This document shows positions 54,181-64,000 of a stretch of 64,000 nucleotides of DNA, in pieces. The notes beneath the pieces were generated by a model. The model searched no databases and was not told where the DNA came from. It saw nothing but the letters and a program-made list of their open reading frames with translations. Source of the DNA: Amoebophrya sp. A120 (taxonomy: Eukaryota; Sar; Dinophyceae; Syndiniales; Amoebophryaceae). The stretch lies in contig CAJINV010000003.1 of NCBI GenBank assembly GCA_905178155.1, forward strand, positions 6,508,570 to 6,572,569, in the 5' to 3' direction. The translations under genes were made by a program, and so were the position numbers. Position 1 is the first letter of the stretch; each line of letters begins with the position of its first letter.

Positions 54181-57011
54181 AATTATGACTGTCTAAAGCA
54201 GGTGCAGGTGGCAAGTAGGTGACGTATCTCTTGCTTCTCCTTTCTCCTGTCTTTTTTTATTTCTTTGAGTTTTTTGATTGAACTTCGCGGGCACCGCCCC
54301 GGCGGAATGAAAAAACACCCTTGTTTTTTGAGAATATAGAAAATCAAAAACGCACCGGTGCGCAGAAAAAAATGCATTATGTCTGGACTCTTTTGACGTT
54401 CTGGATCTGGGAATGGATAGCAGCTACAAGAGCGAATATATGCTTTGCACCAGCCTTCAATTATACAAAAACTTGCCACATCCACTATTTCTATTTCCTT
54501 TCATTTTGCGAAATGAATCACGATAGTCGCCCTCCTGGCCTTTATGCAGTTTTTGCAAGCACGCAGATGCACTTGCACACACGCATACACACACCACACC
54601 TCGATTCTTTCCTGCCTTTCGGAATCGGAGGGTATCAATCAGTTTTTTGCTATAGATTTGCGCCGACCTGCTCGCTTTAGCGGTAGTTCTATTTTTGCGA
54701 AAAACAGAGAGAACAAGCGAAGATCGCAAAAAGATGGCGAAGTACTGCCAAATCTATTGCACTCTGATCAGGAAGGACATCTTCACAACCGAGTTGCTTT
54801 TGGCCAAACTGTAAAATGCATTTTCAGCGAAGGACAGCGATATGATCCGGTGCTTCGCTTCCTTCAATCGCGCGTGTAGACAATAAAGATTGAATGAAGA
54901 TCTTGGGTCCAGTCTTTCATTGAGTAGTGCAAAACGCAACACTGAAAACCGCCACACCCCGGGATGGCACTGTCATCAGTGCATGATAGATGGATGCACG
55001 ATAGGCGGCAGAGACGCACGCGCAGCCCGTGCAAATCCAAATTTCCAACAAGAAATTATCAAACCGAGTCTACGCCTGCACTTTCCTGATTGTTTTTTGG
55101 ACAAGCACAAGTGTTGATTTGGAACTGAATCGGCCACGAGACAGAACATGAGTAAAATCGCGCCTGTTGTAGTCCTTATATATTTTGATATTTCCACCTG
55201 TTTCACGAGGTCGTGGCTCTCGAAGCAGTTGCGTCAACGTATTCGTCTGGTTGTGGTTTCGAAGCTATTTAGTACACGACTCGGTCCCAGAAGCGGGAGT
55301 AAATCACCGCAGTGTGCGCTGGCTCTAATGCTTTACTCAAACTTCTACATGTGCTGGAGTTTGTATTGTAGTACATCAAGACCGGATTTGTGTCGACCGT
55401 GAATGAATTTTTGGATTGATCGGGCTCTGCAAGCGTCTTTATGCGCCTTCTTTCAAGAGGACGCAATATAAGATTACGCTGCTCATTGTTGGACGAGCAG
55501 AAGCATACGCGTAAAAGCAATGTGGATCAGATTCTTTTTAGGTCTGGGATCTGGGATTTCATTTTGGGCCCCGTCTGCACTCATGACATGAGAGAACCCT
55601 CTGGGACTTTACCATGCCATATATTTGCTCCGTGTGTGAGAGAACAAGTAAAAGTTGCAAACTGTTGGGCCACGCCTACGGCCTTAGTTCTTGAATGTTT
55701 GTGTCTCTTGAGGGCCGTTCTCGTTGTTTCGCAGGTGTCGTAAAAATAAGCGTTTCTTTTGATGACGTTTGTGTGGTAAGTGCTTCACTTTTTTCCGGTA
55801 CTCAGTGTAATGACCAGCTTGTGTACTCATCTCATAGTGCACCAGTAGCTTGTTTCGTATTGGTTTTTAATTCGGTTTCGGTTTGGCATCATCTACATTC
55901 TTTGACCATGACTTTTGTACGTATTGTTGGAGAATTTTTCCTCTATATTTTGCCCACTAATTTATGGCAACATCAGCCAGCTTACGCTTAGGTGTGAATT
56001 CAGTGCTTGCTACTCAGGCTTCATGGCGGCCTCTGATAGAACAGGAGCATACTTGCGTTTGCGTCGGTCCGGCAGCCTCACCACCACCAGACGAAAATCG
56101 AGGGCGCGCACTTCTGCTTCCTGAATCAGCGGCCTTACCACGACTCCCATGCAGCGACGGATACTATCGGGACCGCACACAGTGTGAAGTGTCGGCGATC
56201 CTTTTTCTGCCCCCAGGGGCAGGCTACATAACATATTCTTAGTACTTCTTACTTCATCCGCGGTTCTTAGAGCTGCCGAGCGAAGAACTGAACGGGGGTC
56301 GGTCTTTGCTGGGTCGACTTGATGTTCACCCTGCGCATGCTAGATGATAAACGATGATACATCAAGGCAGAGCACAAATCCTCGGGCGCCACGGGTAACG
56401 AGGCGCGCAAAGCCCCGAAAAGGTTTACCATTGGTAGCCCCATTCCCCTTCCCGGCTGGTGACGAGTTCAATTTTTGCACTGATGGAGGGCGGCTGGGTG
56501 CGTTCGCACCATGGTTGGAGGATTTTGGTGAGATCACCTCCGAATACCTACACAGGGAAGCGCCCAGAAGAGAAAAAGGCTACTGATCCAGGTCTTCTTG
56601 ACGAATGCGCACGCAATTGCCGCGTTCGTCTGTCTGTGTGAGCTGTGTCAAAGCGTAATCTGAAGGATCTCCGCGAAGATGAAACTACGAGCGCAAGAAG
56701 CACCTATTACGGTGTGGGTACTAACGTCAACGACGAGACGCCCCCCACCACACGATCATGGTCTAAAGAGCTAAGGGCTTCTTTGTATCCCACAGAAAAA
56801 GACAGGCAAGGCATATTCGTATAAATGCAAAAATAAAAACAGAAAAATCTGCGTTGCGTATCCTAAGCAGCATGCTCATCGGCTCACCCAGGACAGATTT
56901 TTCTGCGTATTTATATTCCATAATTACAAGTATGAACGCCTGCCTGCTTTTTTCTGTGGGATAGTTTTCTCATCACAACCTTAGCTGGTGACAGACTCAA
57001 TCATACCGTTC
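54181..57011. other. Mostly gene-free region; possible exons near 56.3-56.8 kb
   Basis: Frames between 54.2 and 56.2 kb are short and lack motifs; an AATAAAG lies near 54880. From 56344 an open frame with moderate complexity (LPLVAPFPFPAGDEFNF) ends at a plausible GTGAGA donor near 56529, and 56670-56785 is open too. These could be 5' exons of the downstream discoidin-like gene, but I could not join them in frame. Confidence 0.35.
56786..56963. mobile_element. Short inverted-repeat element with TATC/GATA ends
   Basis: TATCCCACAGAAAAAGACAG at the left is matched by the inverted CTGCTTTTTTCTGTGGGATA at the right. It is only 178 bp, and no convincing 5-bp repeat was found (CTTTG against GTTTT). 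A second, inner inverted repeat surrounds AGAAAAATCTGCGT/GACAGATTTTTCTGCG. Confidence 0.6.
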
Positions 57012-60000
57012 ATGGGCGACGCTACGCGACCAGCCTCTCTGACACTCCGACCCTGTCCTCCCGTGTTGTCGCAAGTTCGCTCCTTTCGACTTGCATCTCG
57101 CAACATCTTGCCCACGAAACTTGCTGCCGGTTCGTCGTCCAGCATCGCTTTGTTCATCGCCTCCGTGGTATTAATATTAGTGTTGTCACCGTGGTCGAGC
57201 AGCTGCACCGTTGCAGCAGAAAGCTCGTCTACTGCAATATCGTGAGGAAAGATCCCCTCTTCCCATACTCACAATGGAAATTTGTGATGCTGGTTTGTGG
57301 CCACAAATCAACGTTGTCTTGCATATGAGGCAAATGGGAGCCGTGTGGCGCACTTCACAGCCAAACTGTCACGCGCTTTTGCCTACTGCAAGGCTTTGTG
57401 TCATGCCTGAGTGCTAGCCTTTCGTATACCTAATCAGGCTCAGGAAATGCCTGCAAGCGCTTGCTGCAATACAGCGCTGATTTGTGATGTACACAAATCC
57501 AGCAACTCAGTACTCGGTCGTTGGGAAGGATGTCCGGGGTCTCCGTCTCATCGGTTCTAGATGTCTGGCGTGAGTTTGTGAAATAGGGGGCAGTGGTTGG
57601 CTTAGGTTTGCGGAGTACTTCTGAAAAGAGGCTCCCATTCCTTCTTCCAGGCAGTCGTGATCTTTGATCGCTGCCACGCGGAGCCACCCCCTTTTCTCAC
57701 CCCCAGGGGGTTGTGGACCTGGCAAAACCGATGAGTTCGGTCTGCTGACTGTTCCACTTCCTCTTAGCGGTACCAGTTTCGCCCACGCCCACAAATCCAG
57801 CAACAGAAATTTCCGTTTGAATACGGGGAGGGGGCCTGTTTCACTTTGATATGCAAGTTTCTCACCCCCTGGTATAATTGACGAAGCGGACCGCGCCGCG
57901 GCCGCGACCAGGAACGGCGACGCGGGGAGCGCCGAAGAGACTGCGACAGGACACACGACATCAACCGGGCGTACGGGTAGTACTGCGGAACGTGCAGAGC
58001 AACAAAATGGGGCTCCCACGGATAATTCCGTCGGGCAAGGACTTGGCACAACCTCCACCGGGGGGCGCCAGCACTTGCCGACCGCAAAAGGGGACGCTGC
58101 GTCGCAAGAGCATCCGCGGCGCGCAAGCGGGACTCGTAGTACAGAGAACAATCTGCGCCAGCCGCCGGCGTGGCGCCCAGCGGCTGGCAGTAGTACACCG
58201 TCCGAACTCAATCTCAACCCTTTCGAAAAGCGTTGGCTACATATGGCAAGAATGGAGCGGCAGCTACGGGCGGCCCATGCAGCGAGGGCGCGCGGACGTT
58301 TGCCCGCTCTTGACAGTGCCGACAAGCCAAAGGCGTCGGTGGATGATCGGTTCCCGATCTTTAGTGAAGTCGCAGGAAAATCAAGCAGTACAAGTGTCCC
58401 TTCGGGGGTGGACAATCACTATACAACCCGTCGTGTTGCCCCCGCTTACGCCGCTGCCGGCGAAGACCTCTCACCGGCGCCACAGGAGGAACCTCAACAT
58501 GAAGTAGAATTCGGATCATCCGCAGGGAAATCGGTAGCCGAAAAAGAGTCGCAGGCGGGGACCCGAAGTGATAGTACGGTGACAAAATTCGACATGCTGG
58601 CACCTGGTCGACCGCGGCGCGGACTGACAAGTAGCTACCGGTCGTTCCAACCGCCCCAAAGCTATGAGGAAGTCGCCCTGGACGCCAGCACAGCAACGTC
58701 AAATATGAACAGTGTCACGAACTCGTGGACTCCTGCGCAAGCCTTTGACGGCACGAAGGGATCAGGCACCCCATTTCGTAGCGCGAGGGGAAATAACCCC
58801 TATTTGAAGGCCGACTTTCCAACACCAGGAGTGGAGGTGGTCAAGATCGAAGTATACCCATTCGTAGAGAATTGGTGGTACTTTGTTGTTCATGGCGTCT
58901 CCAACAACCAGGGATGCGACACAAATAATGATGCTGAAGCATGCTGGGAAGGATCGGACACGGACCTCGAAATGGGTGTTGGGACAGGAACTTTCGTTAG
59001 CACCGACCTACCAAACAGTGGGGGCGCCACGATGTGTGGTTATACTGACGAGTGGAAGGAGGACGATGGTTCTGTCCCGCGCGAAGTCAGGGTACAGGAT
59101 GTCGTGAACTCGCAAACTGTTACTCAAAGGGGCATTCCGTGTCCGGACGCAAATCATTGCAACATGCGCGTGGCGGAAATGTTTTGTCCACGAGGCAGCA
59201 AGGCAGATTGGCTGTTTGTGCGGCTTCCAGGAAATCGGGAGTTTCGGTTGACCGAGGTAACTGCCTACGTGAGAGCTGAAATTAGCCACGACCAAGTACG
59301 CCAGATCTTCCTTCCCAACGCCCCGACTCCGGAGTTTAAGAACGTTCCTGTGGACGAGAGCAGCGCGACGGGCAGCGCAGCCAGCTTGACGACTACCTGG
59401 ATTCCAAGCCAGGCTTTTAACGGTGTTTACGGATGCTATCGCACTGGACATCACTGCAGTAACAATCCGTGGGTGCAGGCCTCCTTCCCCGAAGCATATG
59501 TCGTAGCATATATCGACGTGTACGCTTTTATCGAAAATCCGTGGGGTTTTGTGTCTCATGGCGCGTCTAACTGCGACACGGGCAGTGCAAATGGTGCGTG
59601 TACCGCGACTGCGAATATCAATGCGGAGGTTGGGATAGGCAGTAACTATGGTCTCCCAGGAGAAGCCCCTTGCACGGGTGCCGGAGACACCTCCACTTGT
59701 AATATCAACTACATCCCCGGGGGCTGGTTGTGTGGTGGTGACTCCTCGTCCGACGCGACCATGACACCAATAACGTTGGACTTCGTCGTAAATTCGCCAA
59801 CCGTCCAAGACAGAGGAAAATTCCCGAGGAGCGACCTCAACAGCATGCGGGTTCCTCGAAAGTGGTGTCCACCCCGCCGAACAGACTGGGTGTTTATGCG
59901 GTTGCCGGGGTGTCGGGTTTTCGCGCTCAGCGAGCTCGACGTGTATACCTATGCTTCCAAATGCAGTTATTACATCGAAAATGTGTTTCACTGGTGTAAA

Positions 60001-60450
60001 CGATTTTGCAAGTCTTGCACTACAATTTTTCTACCCAAATCCCAAGGTTGTATACACATGACACGGAAAGTCCGTCATGCGCGGTTTCGAAGGGAAAACA
60101 CCACGAAAAATTCGATGTCTTGCAGTTCTAGCAAGGCAAACACTTTTTGTGCGTGTGTGGCATTCTCTGCATTACAAGTTCACACTGAAACAGTTTTTTC
60201 CGGCGATAGCAGTGACTGGACGAAGCAGATCGCTCATCCGGCCTGCTACGATGCTAAATATTCCCAGGCCACCTCCGGATCGGGCTTGCCAACTCTTGTC
60301 AACTTTAAGAAGCTATGCTTTGCAAATATGTCTGGGTCAGGGTCTGGAAGAATGCAAGACTTGCCATGCTTGTCTGGCATGACAATGACTCTGAGGTCTG
60401 TTATGCATACGCACGAACAGCCCCACTTGCCTGTCATGTTGGGAAGCTAA
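57012..60450 (+). CDS. Membrane-anchored protein with two discoidin (F5/8C)-like domains
   Basis: The ATG at 57012 (MGDATRPASLTL) precedes a signal-anchor helix (SSIALFIASVVLILVLSPW), suggesting type II topology. Exon 1 (to 57237) joins exon 2 at 57857 when the family A element is removed (SSSTA to SFSPPGIIDEADRAAA). After a polar linker, two tandem repeats of about 200 residues follow (58678-59275 and 59340-59960). They share SWTPAQAFDG / TWIPSQAFNG, VVKIEVYPFVENWWYFVVHG / VAYIDVYAFIENPWGFVSHG, MRVAEMFCP / MRVPRKWCP and FVRLPGNREFRLTEVTAY / FMRLPGCRVFALSELDVY. This is the galactose-binding-like beta-sandwich pattern, often binding glycans or lipids. After about 59961 the frame runs into element-like sequence, so the C-terminus to 60450 is not trusted. 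Confidence 0.7.
57238..57851. mobile_element. Introner-like element, family A, enlarged by a nested insert
   Basis: It starts TATCGTGAGGAAAGATCCCC and ends GGGCCTGTTTCACTTTGATA. The perfect repeat TGCAA flanks it (57233-57237, 57852-57856). At 614 bp it is about twice the usual size. The sequence ACAAATCCAGCAAC occurs at about 57493 and again at about 57790, bounding about 300 bp of foreign-looking DNA. Excision of the whole unit restores the frame of the discoidin-like gene. Confidence 0.9.
60314..60370. mobile_element. Family C element fragment
   Basis: TATGCTTTGCAAATATGTCT followed by GGGTCAGGGTCTGGAAGAATGC is a family C left end with a small internal duplication (GGGTC). No matching right end was found downstream. 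It interrupts the frame after the second discoidin-like domain. Confidence 0.6.
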
Positions 60451-61526
60451 GGGCTGGGCGTCCCTGTCGTTCTCTAAACCTGAAAACTGTAACCACTTAC
60501 TCGACAAACTCTAGGTAGAATAAGTTTGGACAAAGTGATCAGTACCGAGAGACAACAACAAAATGTATGACCGGGCAAGCAAGGTCTTGCGAGCTTGTGA
60601 GTCAAGGCCGACGTTGGTCGGTCTATATTTTATGGGCGGGCTCAACCCGTCCATATTCACGGTAGCCAGAACCTGAGTAGCATGAACAACAGAGCAAGCA
60701 CCTTTTCCGTGCTGATTTTTCTCTCTCGCTCTGCTTGTTACGTGCTGGGTTCTCAGGGAGTTGCACCCCTGCCGATGGTAGCTAGAGTGAGGACGAGATA
60801 TTTCGATTAGAGGTTTCGTTTCGTCGCGGGTCCTTATATTCGGCCCGTGACCGAGGATTTATTGGGAGTTCCTTATTCCGATTAGCGCCCCCGATTTCGG
60901 GGCCGAGTATAGAGCTTTTCACCTGGGTGGACAAGTGGATGTTTTTGATTTTCATCTTGGCCCGGGTATGGTCTCTGAGGAGTCCGCCAGAGTTAGATTT
61001 TCTATCAGGCCTTGGTTCTTTTCATCTTGAGCTGGCTCGGCTTTGTGGCACTGGCGGTAACCAACCCGTTAATCCTAAAAGAGGGCCGGGGATAGATGGA
61101 AAAGGCTGGGGACGCTCAGCGTTCGGCTGGGTTGAGGTTCATACTTTATTTCGCCTGCTGTTGCAGGACATGTTATTATTTGGGCACTCTGTCCCCAGTT
61201 CCACGAGCCGAGCATGAGGCTCAAGATGATAGCTCCAAGGCCGAGATAGATCTCAAATTTTGAGCGATGGTTCCGCTCCGAGGATTTTTGTTTTCGACTT
61301 TCCGGGGCCGATTTTCCCCTGTTTTTTTTTCACGACATGGCGTCGCTATTCTATTTTCACTTCAGGCTATTACCCTCTCGGGGGCTTTCATTTGGGATTT
61401 CTTTTTTCCTGTAGGAGCGGCGTATTTCGATTCCCGAGTCTGATATCTCTTGTCGCGGAGCACAGTCGTGCTTTCCGACTTAGTAGCACTAGAATTCATA
61501 GCTTTCCTGCTCTGTTATTTCGCTTC
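60451..61526. other. Region upstream of the recombinase, no gene recognised
   Basis: No domain is seen. The recombinase frame is open from about 61260, but the part before the ATG at 61527 is Phe/Ser-rich and not protein-like. A short inverted pair (GGGCGGGCTCAACCCGTCC) is visible near 60632. The stretch may be a leader or terminal repeat of the mobile element. Confidence 0.4.
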
Positions 61527-62555
61527 ATGATGTTGGGTCGACGCAAACGCTTCCACGAGAAGCTGCAGCGTGAGAAAGAGAAAAATGCGCGCCAGTTTCG
61601 GGCTCCGGATCCGGGTTCGAGTAAGATAGAGAAGATTTTGCAGGGGGTGCCCCCCTTGCAGTTTTCTGTTCCCACTAGCAGTCGCAAGAGCCGGACATCG
61701 GCGAAGATGTCTTTGGCCTGTAGATTGGCGGCGGATCCTGCGTCCCTGGCGCAGTGTGTGCAGCTTTTGTCATCCATGACCTCGCTGGCGTCAAGTGCGA
61801 CCACTTCGTCGCAGATTCTTCGCTATGAACGCATTACCCGCGCAACCGGGGGGGAGCCTTGGCCGGTTTCCTTTCGGTCCTTGGAAAATTATGTTGCGAT
61901 TTGCTTGGCTACGGGGTACAAGACGTTCGACGATGACATTAGTATTATTTTGAAGCAGGGGAGGAAGTCGGCTGAGCTTTCGCTCAGCGAGGTGGAGGAG
62001 AAGTTTATTTGGTCGCTCCTTTCCAGCCTACGCAGGAAGGGCGTCTTCAACCACGAGCAGAAGTCCCCTATTTTTCGATCGGGGGTGATGCAGATCCCGA
62101 ATGTAGTCGATCGGGCCCAGTTGTTGGTGGTGCTTCTGTTCGGCCTTCGTAAGTCGGAGGCAGCTGAAATCAACAAGGGGATCAAGATTCTTTGGGGCGC
62201 GGAGTCGATTGGGCTAGACTTGCGGGGGGCTATTCTCAAAAGCAACAGCACCCAGGCGATTCGGGTGCGTTGTTCCTGTGCTCGGGGCAAGATGTCCTGT
62301 CTCCATGCTTATAGGGGAATCCTTGACCGTTGTCAAGGGGTCCAGATTGAGCCGATTCTCAAGCGCTACGATTTCGAGACGACTACGCAGAGCCTCCGTA
62401 TAGGTCTTTTATTAACTCTTCTCGCCCAGAAGACCCCGAGCGCAGACATCACGGGCCACATGAGGTGGTCTTCCCCGTGTATGATCTTATATTGCGGTCG
62501 TATGCGGGCGCTTTTCGAAGTGCTTGAGTCGGATTATTCTATTCCTATTTTGTGA
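61527..62555 (+). CDS. Tyrosine recombinase (DIRS/Crypton-like)
   Basis: Translation from the ATG at 61527 gives 342 residues. The N-terminal third is basic (MMLGRRKRFHEKLQREKEKN), then a helical core-binding-like region follows. The catalytic pattern of phage-integrase-type recombinases is visible: Box I arginine in LLFGLRKSEAAEI (Arg208), Box II QSLRIGLLLTLLA with Arg291 but Gln288 where His is usual, GHMRWSS with His311, and the nucleophile Tyr322 in MILYCGR. The order and spacing fit DIRS or Crypton recombinases. A Cys/His cluster (CSCARGKMSCLHAYRGILDRC) precedes Box II. Gln for the first His may weaken activity, though that position varies in eukaryotic members. No reverse transcriptase is seen within the window, so whether this is a Crypton or part of a DIRS element is open. 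Confidence 0.75.
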   Translation: MMLGRRKRFHEKLQREKEKNARQFRAPDPGSSKIEKILQGVPPLQFSVPTSSRKSRTSAKMSLACRLAADPASLAQCVQLLSSMTSLASSATTSSQILRYERITRATGGEPWPVSFRSLENYVAICLATGYKTFDDDISIILKQGRKSAELSLSEVEEKFIWSLLSSLRRKGVFNHEQKSPIFRSGVMQIPNVVDRAQLLVVLLFGLRKSEAAEINKGIKILWGAESIGLDLRGAILKSNSTQAIRVRCSCARGKMSCLHAYRGILDRCQGVQIEPILKRYDFETTTQSLRIGLLLTLLAQKTPSADITGHMRWSSPCMILYCGRMRALFEVLESDYSIPIL

Positions 62556-62984
62556 GGATTGCGCTAGTTGTCTTTGCTGCAAATAAAATTCCCACCTGTG
62601 TAGGTGCATGAGGCTCTCGCTGGTCCCAAAGTATTCTTTTCGAGAAATTGGCTGTTCTGCAAATGTTTGCTAAATGTTCCGTCTAGTTCCTGAGCTGCGG
62701 TCTACTGCCCGGGTGGGTTTGATCGGAATTTGTGGGGTCTGCTTGATCGGAATTTATTTGCAGCTGACCCCGGACAACGCGATGGTTGTCTTTCTCCCCT
62801 GGAGGGTTCGCTATGCGCTTTATCGGGCGGGACGAATTTCATTTCTTGTGGTATCCAGGGTTACTGTAGTGTCCATCAGGATCTACATCGTGTGAAGAGT
62901 TACGTAGTTAGGAGCACTATCTAGTATTTGGCTGTTCTCAGTTCTTACCTATTTTCAATTTGAATTTTATTTATTTATCATTTC
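62556..62984. other. Spacer after the recombinase
   Basis: It contains a tandem imperfect repeat around TTGATCGGAATTT (near 62718 and 62744) and an AATAAAA near 62583. A 73-residue frame is unsupported. Confidence 0.4.
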
Positions 62985-63236
62985 ATGATGCCAGACGAAA
63001 TTCAACAGCACGAGGATGTGCAGCAGGCTGCTGCTGCTGCTGCAGCTCCGGCTCAGGGTGCGCCTGACCCGATTTTGGCGGCTTCTTTCGCTGCTTTGAT
63101 GAGTAAAGCGGCTAAAAATGTTGCTGACGATACTCGTGACACCGAGGGCGCCCGGCGCCAGAAGGGCCTAGCCTCGGCGGCCCAGGCCTCTCAGGCGGAC
63201 ACCTGCCGCCGGATTTCCCCGCTTAAATCAGGCTAA
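62985..63236 (+). CDS. Small Ala/Gln-rich ORF, possibly part of the mobile element
   Basis: The ATG follows an A/T-rich leader (TTTATTTATTTATCATTTC). The 83-residue product starts MMPDEIQQHEDVQQAAAAAA and stops before the TTAGC repeat region. It might be a gag-like start or the 5' part of a gene cut by an insertion. No family is recognised. Confidence 0.35.
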   Translation: MMPDEIQQHEDVQQAAAAAAAPAQGAPDPILAASFAALMSKAAKNVADDTRDTEGARRQKGLASAAQASQADTCRRISPLKSG

Positions 63237-63699
63237 AAAATTGCTAAAAGCAAAAGACTAGGCCCCCGGCGGCGTTTCGTCAGTGCGCGCGCCGGGCCCT
63301 GGCTTTGTCCCATGCCTTGCGCCGTGGCCGCGCAGGCATTGGGGCGGCCACCTAGCATCCCCCGGGCTTTGTTTGCCCTCCCTCTTTCAGTTTTGCTCGT
63401 CGGTGGCGTTTGGGTTCTCCCTGTGGGGTTTCTGCGTTCTCATGGCTCGGCCGGGGCGTCGCCAAAGCAGTCCAGTTCCATCCTTTGGGGCCGCCGCTAC
63501 GTCCGTTTCATGGCGGATCGCCAGCAGCGGCATTTGCCAGCCGCCCGGAGCAAGGAAAGTGCTCCAAGCAGGACAGCGCCTGGGTGAGGCCCGGGGCGAC
63601 CCTCTTTGGCGGGGGAGACGTCGTCTGGGGTGAAGGTGTTTGTTGTTCTGCTCGGGTTGTTTTCTTGCTTCGGACGGCAAGGTTGCGGCTCCTCCGGAA

Positions 63700-64000
63700 A
63701 GGGCCGGAGTTGGGTCCGGAGTTGGTAATTTTCGGCACTGCTAAAATCGGGATTTGGACTGCTAAAACGATTGCTAATTTGAATGCTAAAATGGCTGACC
63801 CTTGAAAATCGGAACGATTTTCAAGTTTTGGCATTTTAGCACAAAATTAGCAATTTTTTAGCAGACACTTTAGCACGGATTTTAGCAGACGAAAACTGCC
63901 GCGGCGGGATGTGGTTCCAGGGGATTTAGCAGTGAATTAGCACTGAATTAGCAGACTTTTAGCAGAATTTTAGCAGACCGGCCGCCCCCCCAACATCTTG
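63700..64000. repeat. TTAGCA/TGCTAA repeat region
   Basis: Units such as GCTAAAA, TTTAGCA and TTAGCAGA recur irregularly to the window end, on both sides of a hairpin. Between 63237 and 63700 the DNA is GC-rich with no recognised gene. Confidence 0.7.
63784..63841. repeat. Nested hairpin
   Basis: The inner stem CTTGAAAATCG (63801-63811) pairs with CGATTTTCAAG (63815-63825) around GAA. The outer arms TGCTAAAATG (63784-63793) and CATTTTAGCA (63832-63841) also pair. It could be a terminator-like or element-end structure. Confidence 0.8.

Noticed and set aside
1-64000. CRISPR array, bacterial operon, or tRNA/rRNA genes
   Set aside because: No spaced direct repeats of CRISPR type, no ribosome-binding-site operon structure, and no tRNA or rRNA was recognised. 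The genes have eukaryotic introns.
1-64000. Dinoflagellate spliced-leader gene
   Set aside because: I looked for the conserved leader pattern and did not see it. Absence in one window says little about the organism.

Overview
The window is nuclear DNA from a gene-dense eukaryotic microbe. Genes are mostly on the + strand, split by introns, and separated by short spacers. Several genes are typical of eukaryotes: a FAM173-type methyltransferase with a membrane anchor, a U-box protein, an EF-hand protein of about 15 exons, and a Cys-rich membrane protein. The many terminal-inverted-repeat insertions inside coding exons resemble the introner elements of dinoflagellate relatives, especially the parasite Amoebophrya (Syndiniales). 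An alveolate or dinoflagellate-lineage source is my inference; no rRNA or spliced-leader gene is present to prove it. There is one assembly gap (555 N).

Layout. 0.5-2.6 kb: two unrecognised ORFs. 3.7-4.7 kb: FAM173/ATPSCKMT-like methyltransferase. 5.3-6.3 kb: secreted type I membrane protein. 6.7-8.2 kb: thioredoxin-fold protein with a CPDC motif and a possible membrane tail. 9.4-18.8 kb: EF-hand protein, with the gap and a duplicated contig end in one intron. 20.7-25.9 kb: hemerythrin-like protein with a 1.6 kb GC-rich insert in an intron. 27.1-29.6 kb: NAD(P)-binding atypical SDR. 30.6-40.9 kb: multi-exon gene with Cys-rich, hydrophobic and split U-box parts. 40.9-44.6 kb: three unrelated, compositionally odd blocks separated by four copies of one 32-34 bp repeat. 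44.6-50.9 kb: Cys-rich multi-pass membrane protein. 51.8-54.2 kb: stacked satellites. 57.0-60.0 kb: membrane-anchored protein with two discoidin/F5-8C-like domains. 61.5-62.6 kb: tyrosine recombinase, followed by TTAGC-type repeats to the window end.

The main result is a set of small insertions, mostly 220-340 bp, in several sequence families. Nearly all start TATC (or TAT) and end GATA (or ATA), with family-specific inverted repeats inside. Fifteen sit in open exons and are flanked by 5-bp direct repeats: 11 perfect, 4 with one mismatch. In all 15, removing the element plus one copy of the 5-bp repeat joins the flanking reading frames and gives sensible protein, for example an EF-hand loop, a hemerythrin exon and an SDR N-terminus. 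In none of the 11 perfect cases can sliding the junction within the repeat give a GT-AG intron. The elements therefore behave like introners cut out by non-canonical, repeat-guided splicing, or like DNA-level excised sequences. Ordinary GT-AG introns coexist in the same genes.

A second insertion class leaves much longer direct repeats (14-43 bp) around GC-rich or satellite-like DNA. The tyrosine recombinase at 61.5 kb is the only recombinase-like gene seen, but nothing shows that it acts on these loci.
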